The notes beneath the pieces are model-generated. The model worked only from the letters and a program-made list of their open reading frames with translations. It was not told the origin of the DNA and ran no database searches. A stretch of 64,000 nt of DNA from an uncultured Paracoccaceae bacterium. Lineage in GTDB: Bacteria; Pseudomonadota; Alphaproteobacteria; Rhodobacterales; Rhodobacteraceae. The stretch spans positions 1-64,000 of the forward strand of contig CANNFQ010000008.1 in NCBI GenBank assembly GCA_947503925.1, read 5' to 3'. The position numbers and the translations under genes were made by a program. Below are positions 16,526 to 26,526 of this stretch, piece by piece. The first letter of the stretch is position 1; each line of letters begins with the position of its first letter.

Positions 16526-19297
16526 ATGACGGTGAATTTTACTCCTGGAGACCTTGTCAGAGCGCGCGGTCGTGAATGGGTTGCCTTGCCGCCACCCGAT
16601 GAGAGCTTGCTCGCCCTGCGCCCCCTCTCGGGCAATGAAAACGATATCGTGGTTCTTGCTCCGGATCTCGAGCTTACACCGGTAGAAGCCGCTCGGTTCG
16701 ACCTGCCTGACGATGCGCGCACGACAGTGCAGTCCAAGGCGGCGCTTCTTGCCGACGCGTTGCGACTGACCCTCCGCCGGGGGGCAGGCCCGTTTCGGTC
16801 CGCCGCACAGCTTGCTTTTGAGCCTAGGACCTACCAACTGGTCCCGCTTCTCATGGCCCTTCGGCTTCAGGTCCCGCGTCTGTTGATTGCCGACGACGTC
16901 GGCATCGGTAAGACCATCGAAGCCGGTCTGATCCTCCGCGAACTGATGGATCGCGGAGAGGTCGATACGTTTTCGGTTCTCTGCCCTCCGCACCTCGTGG
17001 ACCAGTGGATCACCGAGCTGAAGGATCGCTTCGGGATCGATGCCGTTGCCGTCACCTCCGGGACTGCCGCACGTCTGGAGCGCAACCTCCCATTGGCGCA
17101 AACCCTTTTCGATGCCTACCCCTTCACTGTGGTCAGCCTTGACTACATCAAAGCCGAGAAACGTCGGGATGGGTTCGCCAGGGCCTGTCCGGATTTCGTT
17201 ATCGTAGATGAAGCACACGCCTGTGTAGGGACGCACAAGGGAAAGCAGCAGCGCTTCGACCTGCTCCAAGGCCTTGCACGCGACCCTGAGCGTCGGTTGA
17301 TCTTGCTGACAGCCACGCCACACTCAGGGGACGAAGATGCGTTCGCTCGGCTGCTGTCGCTGATCGACACGGAATTCGGGACCGTCAACTTCGACAACCA
17401 AAAATACCGCGAGCGCCTAGTCAGGCACTTTGTTCAGCGGCGGCGCGTCGATCTGGTCGAGGGCGACTGGGATGAGAACCGCTCGTTCCCCAAGCACGAG
17501 ACCACCGAATACTCGTATCGCCTGAACGAAGAGAATCGGGCCTTCCAAGAGGCCGTACTTGATTACTGCTTCTCGGTCGTGTCTCGGGCTGGGGACGCGC
17601 AAAAGGATCGCCGGCTTGCCTTCTGGGGCACTCTGGCACTGATGCGCTGTGTCGGATCGTCACCGGCAGCCGCAATGAGCGCGTTGCGAAACCGGGCTTC
17701 CAATGAAGACAACCGCCTCGAGCAGCAGATCTACGACGAAGATGGCGATGACGAAGACGCCGTGGACATTGAGCCAAACACCGTCTTCTCAAATGATCCC
17801 GCTCTCCAAGAGTTACTCGACAAGGCCAGCGAACTTCTGACGGCCGAAGATCCCAAACTGAACGCCCTTATCAAAGCCCTCAAACCCTTGATCAAAGACG
17901 GCGCTGACTCCGTGGTCTTCTGCCGCTACCTCGCCACTGCCGAGCATGTGAAGGAAGGGCTTCGTAAGGCCTTCCCCAAGCTGAATGTGCAAGCCGTGAC
18001 GGGTGAATTGACGCCGGACGAACGTCGCGATCGCGTCGCAGAAATGGCGGCGGAAGAAAGTGCCGCCACAGATCAGCGCATCCTTGTCGCCACGGACTGC
18101 CTGTCGGAGGGGATCAACCTTCAACAGCTGTTCGACACCGTGATCCACTACGACCTTTCCTGGAACCCGACGCGCCATCAACAGCGCGAAGGTCGCGTGG
18201 ATCGTTTTGGGCAACCCGCCGAACTCGTTCGCTCAATCATGATGTTTTCGCCCGACAGCGCCATCGACGGTGCCGTCTTGGACGTCATTCTTCGCAAAGC
18301 CGAGGAAATCCGCAAGGCGACGGGCGTGACTGTGCCTCTCCCCGACGAGCGGGGACCGGTCACCGATGCGCTGATGGCTGCAATGATGCTCCGCCGTGGC
18401 GGTGGCAGCCACAAGCAGCTGACGCTGGACCTGCAAATCGGTGACGGCATCCAGGTGATGGAGACTCGCTGGCGCGATGCAAGCGAGAACGAAAAGCGGT
18501 CACGCGCCCGGTTTGCACAAAACGCCATGAAGCCGAGTGAAGTCGCACCTGAATGGGACAAGGTGAAGTCCCTGCTTGGAACGCCAGCGGAAACGCTCGA
18601 ATTTCTCGAGCGCGCGATGTCTCGGTTCGGGGTGCCCCTCGAGAAGAAGAAAGTACTGCAGTTCGCCCACGTGCATGCCCTTCAGGATAGCCTCAAAGAA
18701 AAGCTGGAGCAGCGCGGGCTGAAGGGCTCTCTGAAATTGGCCACTCAGGAACCGGTACCCTCTGGTGCTTCGCTTCTGACCAGAACCCATCCGCTGACAT
18801 CGTCTCTGGCAGAAAACCTGCTTGAGGCATCTCTCGACACCGAAGCATTGCCGGATCTGGGCATCGGTCGTGTCGGGGCCTGGCCGAGTACCGCCGTCAC
18901 TCAGATGACGCGGGTTGCGCTTTTGCGCATTCGTTACAAGCTTACGGTCCATGCGCGGCGCGAACGCCTTCTGCTGGCTGAAGAGGCTGCTCTTATTGCC
19001 CTGGACAGCAACTCGGTGATCGCCTCTGGCAGTGAGGCGCGTGCGCTGCTTGCCTCTCCCGCTACTGCTGATCTCGCGCCTGTCGCCCGCGATCGGATAA
19101 TCAACACGGCGAAGGGGGCCCTTCCTGACCTGCTGGGCGGCCCGATTGCCGATTTCGTGCAAAAGCGTGCCGCGGAGCTGGTTGAAGACCACGCCCGTCT
19201 TCGTGCTGCTGCCGGTTCCGCGTCGCGTGTCAGTGTGGAGCCGATCATTCCCCCAGACGTTATCGGCCTCTTCGTTCTTGTTCCGGGGGAGGTGTAA
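16526..19297 (+). CDS. drmD: SNF2-like helicase, DrmD type
   Basis: This 923-residue SNF2/Rad54-type ATPase starts with FTPGDLVRARGREWVALP, an N-terminus I associate with DrmD, the SNF2 helicase of class 1 DISARM. Walker A is ADDVGIGKT (about 119-127), DEAH is near 228, TATPHSGDEDAF is motif III, and REGRVDRFGQ is motif VI. A long C-terminal tail of about 330 residues has predicted coiled, charged helices (REAxx-rich). The ATG at 16526 has GAAGG five bases upstream and follows the previous stop at once; an in-frame TTG at 16514 is less likely. In DISARM, DrmD works with a methyltransferase and helps block unmodified phage DNA. The same pairing follows here. Confidence 0.85.
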   Translation: MTVNFTPGDLVRARGREWVALPPPDESLLALRPLSGNENDIVVLAPDLELTPVEAARFDLPDDARTTVQSKAALLADALRLTLRRGAGPFRSAAQLAFEPRTYQLVPLLMALRLQVPRLLIADDVGIGKTIEAGLILRELMDRGEVDTFSVLCPPHLVDQWITELKDRFGIDAVAVTSGTAARLERNLPLAQTLFDAYPFTVVSLDYIKAEKRRDGFARACPDFVIVDEAHACVGTHKGKQQRFDLLQGLARDPERRLILLTATPHSGDEDAFARLLSLIDTEFGTVNFDNQKYRERLVRHFVQRRRVDLVEGDWDENRSFPKHETTEYSYRLNEENRAFQEAVLDYCFSVVSRAGDAQKDRRLAFWGTLALMRCVGSSPAAAMSALRNRASNEDNRLEQQIYDEDGDDEDAVDIEPNTVFSNDPALQELLDKASELLTAEDPKLNALIKALKPLIKDGADSVVFCRYLATAEHVKEGLRKAFPKLNVQAVTGELTPDERRDRVAEMAAEESAATDQRILVATDCLSEGINLQQLFDTVIHYDLSWNPTRHQQREGRVDRFGQPAELVRSIMMFSPDSAIDGAVLDVILRKAEEIRKATGVTVPLPDERGPVTDALMAAMMLRRGGGSHKQLTLDLQIGDGIQVMETRWRDASENEKRSRARFAQNAMKPSEVAPEWDKVKSLLGTPAETLEFLERAMSRFGVPLEKKKVLQFAHVHALQDSLKEKLEQRGLKGSLKLATQEPVPSGASLLTRTHPLTSSLAENLLEASLDTEALPDLGIGRVGAWPSTAVTQMTRVALLRIRYKLTVHARRERLLLAEEAALIALDSNSVIASGSEARALLASPATADLAPVARDRIINTAKGALPDLLGGPIADFVQKRAAELVEDHARLRAAAGSASRVSVEPIIPPDVIGLFVLVPGEV

Positions 19298-19299
19298 TC

Positions 19300-22200
19300 A
19301 TGGCACGCAAACCAATTACCGATATGTCCGCATGGCCGTCGCTAAGCCTCGAAGGCAACCTGATCGCGCCTGCGATGATCGCCAAGATCGATCAGCGCCA
19401 GGCACCCGAGCAATCCGCCGAGGAATACGGGGTTCGAAAAGGTCTCCAGATCCGCGAGGAAATCGCCACCGCTTTCCGCGTAGGCCAATCGCATTTTGAC
19501 GCCTTTGCGAAGATCGAGCACCCCTCGGCCGTAGCAACCTCACGTTTCATCGCCGACTTCTTCAAAGAAACCTTCGGATACACCGACCTCGCGGTGGCAG
19601 CGGCACCGATCGCCCTGATCGCGTCCGATCGTGTGCCTGTCGTCGTCGTCCCGCCGTCCGAGCTGCTCGATCGCCGCAGCCCGACGCTTTCGACGGACCG
19701 GTCGCGCTCTCCGGCCTTCGCCCTTCAGGACCACCTGAATGATCGGGACGAGGCCCTTTGGGGCATTGTGACCAACGGGATGCAGTTGCGCATCATGCGC
19801 GATAATGCCTCTCTGACCCGCCCCGCCTATATCGAGGCCGATCTGGCGCAGATGTTCACCAACGAGGACATCGCGTCCTTCGCGGTGCTCTGGCTCCTGA
19901 TCCACCGCACTCGCTTCGGCGCGGCAGATACCCCGGCCACCGATTGCCCTCTCGAACGCTGGCGCGATGTCGGCTCCAAGGAGGGCGAAGCCGCGCGTGA
20001 TCGCCTGGCCGGTCAGGTCCAGCTGGCCCTCAAACTGCTCGGCTCGGGTTTCCTAGAGGACAACCCCGACCTCGCCGCGAAACTCCAGTCCGGCGAAGTG
20101 AACCTGACCGAATGGTTCAACGAACTCCTGCGCCTTGTCTACCGTCTGATCTTCCTCATGGTGGCCGAGGACCGGAACCTCCTTCACCCCGAAAAGGCCA
20201 AGCCCGAGGCGCGCACCCTTTACGCCCAAGGCTATTCACTGCAGTCGTTGCGCAAGCAATGTTACCGCGCCGCCACCTGGGACAAGCACCATGACCGCTA
20301 CGAGGGGGTGAAGATCGTCTTCCGCGCCCTCACGCATGGCCAGCCCGCCATCGCGCTGCCCGCCCTCGGCGGCCTCTTTGCCGAGGACCGGCTGCCCCAC
20401 CTCGAAAGCGCCCGCCTACGCAACCGCGCCTTCATGGAGGCGCTCTACCGCCTCTCCTGGCTCGCCGACAAGACCGGTATGGTCCCCGTCAACTGGCGCG
20501 CGATGGAGACCGAGGAACTGGGCTCCGTCTACGAGTCCCTCCTCGAACTCCAGCCGCAGCTGGGCGACGACGGCAAGACGCTGGTCTTCGCCTCCGAGGC
20601 GGCCGAGCAGAAGGGCAACCAACGCAAGACCACCGGCTCCTACTACACGCCCGATAGCCTCGTGCAGGCGCTGCTCGACACCGCGCTCGACCCCGTGCTC
20701 GACAAGGCCGAGGCCGAGGCGGACGATCCCGCCAAGGCGCTGCTGAAGCTCTCGGTCATCGACCCCGCCTGCGGCTCGGGCCACTTCCTGCTGGCCGCCG
20801 CTCGCCGTATCGCAACGCGGCTGGCGCGCATCCGGGCCGAAGGCACGCCGTCGCTCGCCGACTTCCGCCATGCGCTGCGCGATGTCGCACGCTGCTGTAT
20901 CCACGGGGTGGACCGCAACCCGATGGCGGTGGAGCTAACCAAGGTTGCGCTCTGGATTGAGACGGTGGACCCCGGCCTTCCCCTTGGTTTCTTCGACGCA
21001 CAGATCCGCTGCGGCGATGCGCTGCTCGGCGTCTTCGACCTGAAGGTACTGGAGGACGGCATCCCCGATGCCGCCTACAAGCCTCTGACCGGCGACGACA
21101 AGGACGTGGCCAAATTCTACGACCGCGCCAACAAGGACGCGAAGAAGGGTCAGGGCACGTTCGACTTCACCGGTGGCCGGTCGGACCTGCCAACCGCGCC
21201 GCTCTCGGCCGAGTTCTCGGATTTGCGCGACCTTCCGGAGGACACGGTCGCGGATGTGGAGGCCAAGGCGAAGGCCTACCGCTCACTCCGCAAGCAGGAC
21301 GCCTTCCTGCGGGCGCGCATGGGCTGCAACCTCTACACCGCTACATTCCTGCTGCCGAAGTCAGGCGAGGTGCCGAGCGGTGACTCCCAGCGGACCGTGC
21401 CGATCTCGCAGGATGTCTGGCTGGCGGTTGGTCAGGGTAAGGGGCGCAAGCCCATCATGGAGAACGCCAGGACGGCAGTCCGAGCCAGGGCATTTCATTG
21501 GCCATTGGAATTCCCGGACATCATCGGGCGTGGTGGCTTCGAGGTGGTGCTTGGAAATCCACCTTGGGAACGGATCAAGCTTCAAGAGAAAGAATTCTTC
21601 GCAGCGCGTGACGCAGACATTGCATCTGCACCTAACGCAGCTGCTCGAACACGAAAAATTAATGAGCTGAGAGACGCTGAAGAAGGTACGCCGCAAAGAG
21701 CGCTCTGGGATGCTTTTCAGGCAGAGAAACGCTTCTCTGACGCAATCTCAACTTTCGCTCGTGTCGACGGCCAAGATGGCGGCCGCTTCCCATTCACAGG
21801 TGCGGGTGATGTGAACACATATCAGGTGTTTGCTGAGCTGTTCTCCTGCTTAGCTGGACCTGAAGGCCGCGCTGGTGTGATTGTTCCCACGGGCATCGCT
21901 ACAGACGCCACGACAGCTCCATTTTTCTCTCATCTTGTTGAAGAAAAACGTCTTTCAAGCTTAGTAGACTTCGAAAACCGAGCAGGGTTATTCCCGGCAG
22001 TCGACAGCCGCATGAAGTTTTGCTTGCTTACAATCGGAAGCAACGAACCAGCAGCACGCTTTGCCTTCTTCCTGTCTGAGCCTGCACAGTTGGCGGAAGC
22101 GGAGCGAAACTTCACGCTTAGTCCTGAGCAAATTGCCGCCATCAATCCAAATACCAAAACGGCGCCTGTATTCCGATCTCGTTGGGACGCCGAACTGACA

Positions 22201-23826
22201 GCAAAAATCTACACTCGGGCTCCGATCCTGATCGAGGATAGCAAGGGTCCGATCGGCAACCCTTGGAACGTTAGCTTGCACTCTCGGATTTGGCACATGG
22301 CGGAGGATTCCGAATGGTTCAGCACCGCCGCCAACTTGTCTGACGCGGGCTATTTCAAGGATGGAACTTCATGGGTGGCCGAGGGTGTACGACCAAGGCA
22401 AGGCGCTCTATCCGTCGAAGGCTCAGGTGCAGCCGTCCTAAATCTTCACGACGCCGGGCCGCGAGGACCACAACGTTTCGCACCGCTGTATGAAGCGAAG
22501 ATGTTCCATCATTTCGATCATCGATGGGCCACTTATGACAAAGACGGAAGCGCAAGCGACGTGCAGCTGTCCGAGAAACGAAAAGCGTCATTCGAGCCCA
22601 CCGCCCGGTATTGGGTGCCCGAGACTGAGGTCACAAAGCGGCTAAGAGATCGCAACTGGACACGCGACTGGCTAATGGGTTGGCGTGATATCACGAACGC
22701 TACGAATGAAAGGACAACAATCGCCGCCGTCTTTCCGAAGTCTGCGGTCGGGCACACTTCGCCGTTGATCTTTCTGGATCTCGAACCAGCGGCCATCGCC
22801 GCTTTTCTCGCTTGCCTTTGTTCACTTGCTCTCGACTTTGTAGCCCGGCAATCGGTTGGCGGAACTCACCTAACCTTTGGATATCTCAAACAGTTTCCAA
22901 TACTCCCACCAGAGTTATACACTGCTGCGCGGCGCGGATTCATAACCCCAAGGGTGCTGGAACTCACCTACACCTCGCACAGCCTTGCCCCCTTCGCCCG
23001 CGATCTGGGCCATGACGGCCCGCCCTTCGCCTGGGACGAGTACCGTCGAGCGCTCCTTCGCGCCGAGCTCGACGCCTTCTACGCCCGCGCCTACGGCCTG
23101 ACCCGTGACGAGCTGCGCTACATCCTCGATCCTGCCGACGTGAAGGGCCCCGGCTACCCCTCGGAAACCTTCCGCGTCCTTAAGGAAAAGGAAACCCGCC
23201 AACACGGCGAATACCGCACCCGCCGCCTCGTCCTCGAGGCCTGGGACCGGATGGAGCAGGATGGCACGTTTGCCATTCTCGGTATGGCTGACGAAACACC
23301 GATCGTTGTCCAACAAATCCACCTTTCTCCGCTCGATCAGTATCAGGACGCAATGTGGGCGTGGCCTCAGGGTATCGATGAGCGAGACAGGGTCCGGGCC
23401 CAGCTTCGGGCGATGGTGGGTATCCTGCCGGAACCCTCCGATGTCCGTCGAGTCCGTCTGGCCGCGCTAGCTTGCCTTCAGCCCGCTCTGCTGGATGGGT
23501 TCCTGTCGGAAGCGGATCGCCGAGAGTGGCAACGCCTCATGGTGCACTCGACAGGCTTGACTCAGCTTGTGCCGCCAACGAATTCAGCATGGGGCACGGC
23601 CTTTAATGAACTTGTTTCCTCTGCCGTGTTGGATGTTTCATCCGACGGCACACAATGGAGCGCGGGTTCTAGGCTTGATCGATCGACCCTGAATGCAAGC
23701 GATCCTGCCGTCGGCCGCGCAATCTTCGCATGGTCGAGGCTGGAAGGTGTGGATCTAGATCACGGGCTCGAGCAGGTGTCGGCCGCAATCCTTCCGTTCA
23801 TCAGGGAGGGTAGCCTTGCAGCCTGA
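19300..23826 (+). CDS. drmMI: Eco57I-class adenine methyltransferase, DrmMI-like
   Basis: This very large (1508 residues) protein contains an N6-adenine methyltransferase core. TGSYYTPDSLVQ (about 446) is the N-terminal helix, DPACGSGHFL (from about 488) is the AdoMet-binding motif I, and GNPPWERI (N753) is catalytic motif IV. The N-terminal 430 residues and the C-terminal 500 are typical of the oversized class 1 DISARM methylase. No PD-(D/E)xK nuclease motif is obvious. It probably marks host DNA so that the associated helicases and nuclease spare it. The start ATG is two bases after the drmD stop. The DNA is a mosaic: GC-rich flanks enclose an AT-richer block of about 1.4 kb (21540-22960) covering motif IV and the likely target-recognition region. 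Confidence 0.87.
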   Translation: MARKPITDMSAWPSLSLEGNLIAPAMIAKIDQRQAPEQSAEEYGVRKGLQIREEIATAFRVGQSHFDAFAKIEHPSAVATSRFIADFFKETFGYTDLAVAAAPIALIASDRVPVVVVPPSELLDRRSPTLSTDRSRSPAFALQDHLNDRDEALWGIVTNGMQLRIMRDNASLTRPAYIEADLAQMFTNEDIASFAVLWLLIHRTRFGAADTPATDCPLERWRDVGSKEGEAARDRLAGQVQLALKLLGSGFLEDNPDLAAKLQSGEVNLTEWFNELLRLVYRLIFLMVAEDRNLLHPEKAKPEARTLYAQGYSLQSLRKQCYRAATWDKHHDRYEGVKIVFRALTHGQPAIALPALGGLFAEDRLPHLESARLRNRAFMEALYRLSWLADKTGMVPVNWRAMETEELGSVYESLLELQPQLGDDGKTLVFASEAAEQKGNQRKTTGSYYTPDSLVQALLDTALDPVLDKAEAEADDPAKALLKLSVIDPACGSGHFLLAAARRIATRLARIRAEGTPSLADFRHALRDVARCCIHGVDRNPMAVELTKVALWIETVDPGLPLGFFDAQIRCGDALLGVFDLKVLEDGIPDAAYKPLTGDDKDVAKFYDRANKDAKKGQGTFDFTGGRSDLPTAPLSAEFSDLRDLPEDTVADVEAKAKAYRSLRKQDAFLRARMGCNLYTATFLLPKSGEVPSGDSQRTVPISQDVWLAVGQGKGRKPIMENARTAVRARAFHWPLEFPDIIGRGGFEVVLGNPPWERIKLQEKEFFAARDADIASAPNAAARTRKINELRDAEEGTPQRALWDAFQAEKRFSDAISTFARVDGQDGGRFPFTGAGDVNTYQVFAELFSCLAGPEGRAGVIVPTGIATDATTAPFFSHLVEEKRLSSLVDFENRAGLFPAVDSRMKFCLLTIGSNEPAARFAFFLSEPAQLAEAERNFTLSPEQIAAINPNTKTAPVFRSRWDAELTAKIYTRAPILIEDSKGPIGNPWNVSLHSRIWHMAEDSEWFSTAANLSDAGYFKDGTSWVAEGVRPRQGALSVEGSGAAVLNLHDAGPRGPQRFAPLYEAKMFHHFDHRWATYDKDGSASDVQLSEKRKASFEPTARYWVPETEVTKRLRDRNWTRDWLMGWRDITNATNERTTIAAVFPKSAVGHTSPLIFLDLEPAAIAAFLACLCSLALDFVARQSVGGTHLTFGYLKQFPILPPELYTAARRGFITPRVLELTYTSHSLAPFARDLGHDGPPFAWDEYRRALLRAELDAFYARAYGLTRDELRYILDPADVKGPGYPSETFRVLKEKETRQHGEYRTRRLVLEAWDRMEQDGTFAILGMADETPIVVQQIHLSPLDQYQDAMWAWPQGIDERDRVRAQLRAMVGILPEPSDVRRVRLAALACLQPALLDGFLSEADRREWQRLMVHSTGLTQLVPPTNSAWGTAFNELVSSAVLDVSSDGTQWSAGSRLDRSTLNASDPAVGRAIFAWSRLEGVDLDHGLEQVSAAILPFIREGSLAA

Positions 23827-25777
23827 TCTGTTTCAACCGTCCGAGATTGAATTCAACCTGCCGGAAGGGCAGCAAGGGCCGCGCCTTTGGGTTCGACGGC
23901 TGGCGCTCTGGCGCGATCCTCAGACCCTGCTGCGCGATATCGAGCTTCGGCGCGGGGTCAACATCATCTGGTCGCCCGATCTGTCGATGAACGGAACCGG
24001 TGCCACCCCTCATGGCAGCGGCAAGACGACGTTCTGCCGTTTGATCCGGTATTGCTTGGGCGAGCGCACCTTCGCCAACGACGAACAGCGCCCGCTCATG
24101 CAGCAAAAATTGCCGAATGGCTTTGTTGGCGCCGAAGTCATCATTGATGGAGAGTGTTGGGTGGTCACCCGTCCGATTGGCATGAATCTGCCCTCCCGCG
24201 CCACCCGCGCAGAGCGGATCGAGGAGACATTTGACCAGCTTCTGGTCGGCACTGAACCTCCAACGATAGCGCCGGTGATCTCCGACAGATTTTGTGCCCG
24301 GTATCGAGATCAGGTTCCGGACAACTTGAAGGCAGAGCAAGTCTGGGACGTCCTGCTGGCTTGGCTCACCCGCGATCAGGAATGCCGTCTGGATGATGTT
24401 TTCGATTGGCGTTCTAAGCGGTCCGGTTCGGGATCACCTGCGCAGGAGCTTTCACTTGAGACAAGGCTGACTGTCGTGCGCCTAGCTATCGGCGCGCTCT
24501 CCGCGGACGAGGTTCAAGCCACGAGGGAGGCCAGAGCGCATACACGCGAGCGCGATAGTCTGCGTGAGAAGCTTGGTCATCTCGACTGGTTCCAAAGTCA
24601 AAGGTTCTACGAGCTTTGTGAGCGCCTTTCATACCCCAAAGACCGTGATCCGACTGAAGAGGTCGTTCGAAAGGAGTTGATCGACAAGGCGCATGAAGAG
24701 CTTGCGAAGGCCCTCGGCACCGAGCACTCAAAGGGCAGTCGCCCCGGCGACGCTCTGCGTGCCAAGCGAAACACTCTGCAATCCGAACGGAACAAAAGCA
24801 GCGACGAAAGGGCAGAAAAGAAAGCCACTTTGAACAGCCTGCCGAGTCAGATTGCCGCTGCTCGCGCCGAACAGGGAACCGAGCAAGCGAGACTTGAGAC
24901 CGGCGCTATTGTCCGTTGCGCAATTTGCCATGTCAGCATCGATGAAGTGAAGACCAAAGGATGCGGGGTATCATTGCAGCGATGCAACCTTAACGAGGTA
25001 AGAGCGCGGATTGAACAAACCGAGAAAAATGTAGCTGAGCTGGAGCGTCAGATAGTGGCGCTGCCGGGAGAAATCGAAAAACTCGATCGGGAAATCGCTC
25101 GATTGGACGGTGAGATTTCCAAAATTGACGAATCTTTCTCTCAACTCGAACAGCAGGTCTCTGACGCCAACCAGGCTATCAACTACGCGCAGGACCTGGT
25201 GAGAGAAGCTAGCTGGTTCGACCGCCAGTTAGGCAAGCGCGTCGGAATCACTCAAAGTTTGGCTAGCGTTGATAGAATGCTCGAAGGCCAGCGGCAAAAG
25301 ATGGGTTTGGAACGAGCGCGCGCTACGGCAACAATAGGTGATCTGGAAACATACTTTCGACAGCTCGTTACGACACTGATGCCCAATGGTTGTACTGGGA
25401 AATTGAAGCTAGACGGCAACGGCCTTCATCCCGAGATATTGCTCGATCGTGGCGCAGGGCTTTCAACGGCGGCAGTAGAGTCGTTCAAAATCGTAGCTTT
25501 TGACCTCGCAGCCATGATCCTTTCTGTAAACGGAAAGGCTGAACTACCATCTTTCCTTATCCACGACAGTCCGCGTGAAGCGGACCTTGACGCCGGCATT
25601 TACTCAAACCTCTTTGATTTCGCGTTGAGCTTGGAAGAAAAGGCAAGCCCGCCGCCATTTCAGTATATTATCACTACAACCACCGCCCCGCCACAAATCA
25701 CTGCCAATCATCATGCACTAAGGCTGAAACTGTCATCGACTCCTCCTGAGGCTCGGCTGTTTGCGATGGACTTTTGA
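23816..25777 (+). CDS. SMC-like ATPase with Cys4 hook
   Basis: This 653-residue protein has an ABC/SMC-type ATPase head split by a coiled coil. Walker A is GSGKTT (67-72), preceded by the RGVNIIW strand. The Walker B region SFLIHDSPREADL is near 580. Between them lie heptad-rich helices (250-520) with a CAICH...C...C motif at about 368-392 that could form a zinc hook like that of Rad50. The start is a TTG at 23816 with GGAGGG nine bases before it, overlapping the methylase end by 11 bases. It resembles ATPases found in multi-gene anti-phage loci, such as the helicase-methylase-ATPase group. It probably senses or bridges DNA and drives the nuclease encoded next, which is inference. Confidence 0.75.
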   Translation: MQPDLFQPSEIEFNLPEGQQGPRLWVRRLALWRDPQTLLRDIELRRGVNIIWSPDLSMNGTGATPHGSGKTTFCRLIRYCLGERTFANDEQRPLMQQKLPNGFVGAEVIIDGECWVVTRPIGMNLPSRATRAERIEETFDQLLVGTEPPTIAPVISDRFCARYRDQVPDNLKAEQVWDVLLAWLTRDQECRLDDVFDWRSKRSGSGSPAQELSLETRLTVVRLAIGALSADEVQATREARAHTRERDSLREKLGHLDWFQSQRFYELCERLSYPKDRDPTEEVVRKELIDKAHEELAKALGTEHSKGSRPGDALRAKRNTLQSERNKSSDERAEKKATLNSLPSQIAAARAEQGTEQARLETGAIVRCAICHVSIDEVKTKGCGVSLQRCNLNEVRARIEQTEKNVAELERQIVALPGEIEKLDREIARLDGEISKIDESFSQLEQQVSDANQAINYAQDLVREASWFDRQLGKRVGITQSLASVDRMLEGQRQKMGLERARATATIGDLETYFRQLVTTLMPNGCTGKLKLDGNGLHPEILLDRGAGLSTAAVESFKIVAFDLAAMILSVNGKAELPSFLIHDSPREADLDAGIYSNLFDFALSLEEKASPPPFQYIITTTTAPPQITANHHALRLKLSSTPPEARLFAMDF

Positions 25778-26526
25778 TGATCGAGAAACCTCAATCCTTC
25801 GTTACCCGTCAGGAGTGCGAGAAGGTCATGTACCAGAACGGCTTCCGACGCCCCCATGGCGAAATCGATGGCTGGCAGCGGTACAGTTCGACGACCGCGC
25901 AGGGGTCGGTCTGGCTCGGGCGGGAGACTTCTGGCGCGTGGCTCCTCGCGTTAGATCACGCCGGTATTATCGCAGAGATTGGAATTGAAACGTCCGATGC
26001 CGCAGGACCTGGCCTCGCACGTTTCCGATTTGCCTCACTGGCACCGCTCTATGCCGTGATGCCAAGGGTTTATGAGCTTGCTGTAAGTCTTCCTGATGCA
26101 CCACTTCAAGAGTTCCTTCACCGCACGCAAAACTTGCCGTCGACTACAGAAGCGGAACGCCTTGTGGTCCAGCGTGTCGGCCAGAACATCTTTCGTGAGC
26201 GTCTGATCAAATACTGGCGGGGGCGATGCCCTCTGACCGGGATTGTCGACAAGCCGCTTCTCCGTGCCTCTCACATCAAGCCATGGCGCGACTGTGAAAA
26301 CGACGCAGAGCGTCTGGATGTCCACAATGGCTTTCTTCTTTCGGCTCTCTGGGATGCCGCATTCGACAACGGTCTCGTGACCTTTGATCCTGAGGGTATC
26401 CCGATCTTCTCGGAACGCTTAAGTAAGTTGGCGCAATCACAGCTGCATTATGAAACGCCTATCAAATTGAACGCAAAACATCGAGTATTTCTCGAGTGGC
26501 ATAGGGACTATGTCTTTAAGGATTAG
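25777..26526 (+). CDS. HNH endonuclease
   Basis: This 249-residue protein ends in an HNH_2-type nuclease. The core is CPLTGI...LLRASHIKPWRD (His pair), ERLDVHNGFLLSALWDAAFDNGL (Asn and second His position) and a short closing strand. The N-terminal 130 residues are a separate domain that could recognise DNA or a partner. The ATG at 25777 overlaps the stop of the ATPase (TGATG), so the two are coupled. As the only clear nuclease in the operon it is the probable effector that cuts unmodified DNA. HNH_2 proteins also occur as stand-alone McrA-like restriction enzymes. Confidence 0.85.
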   Translation: MIEKPQSFVTRQECEKVMYQNGFRRPHGEIDGWQRYSSTTAQGSVWLGRETSGAWLLALDHAGIIAEIGIETSDAAGPGLARFRFASLAPLYAVMPRVYELAVSLPDAPLQEFLHRTQNLPSTTEAERLVVQRVGQNIFRERLIKYWRGRCPLTGIVDKPLLRASHIKPWRDCENDAERLDVHNGFLLSALWDAAFDNGLVTFDPEGIPIFSERLSKLAQSQLHYETPIKLNAKHRVFLEWHRDYVFKD

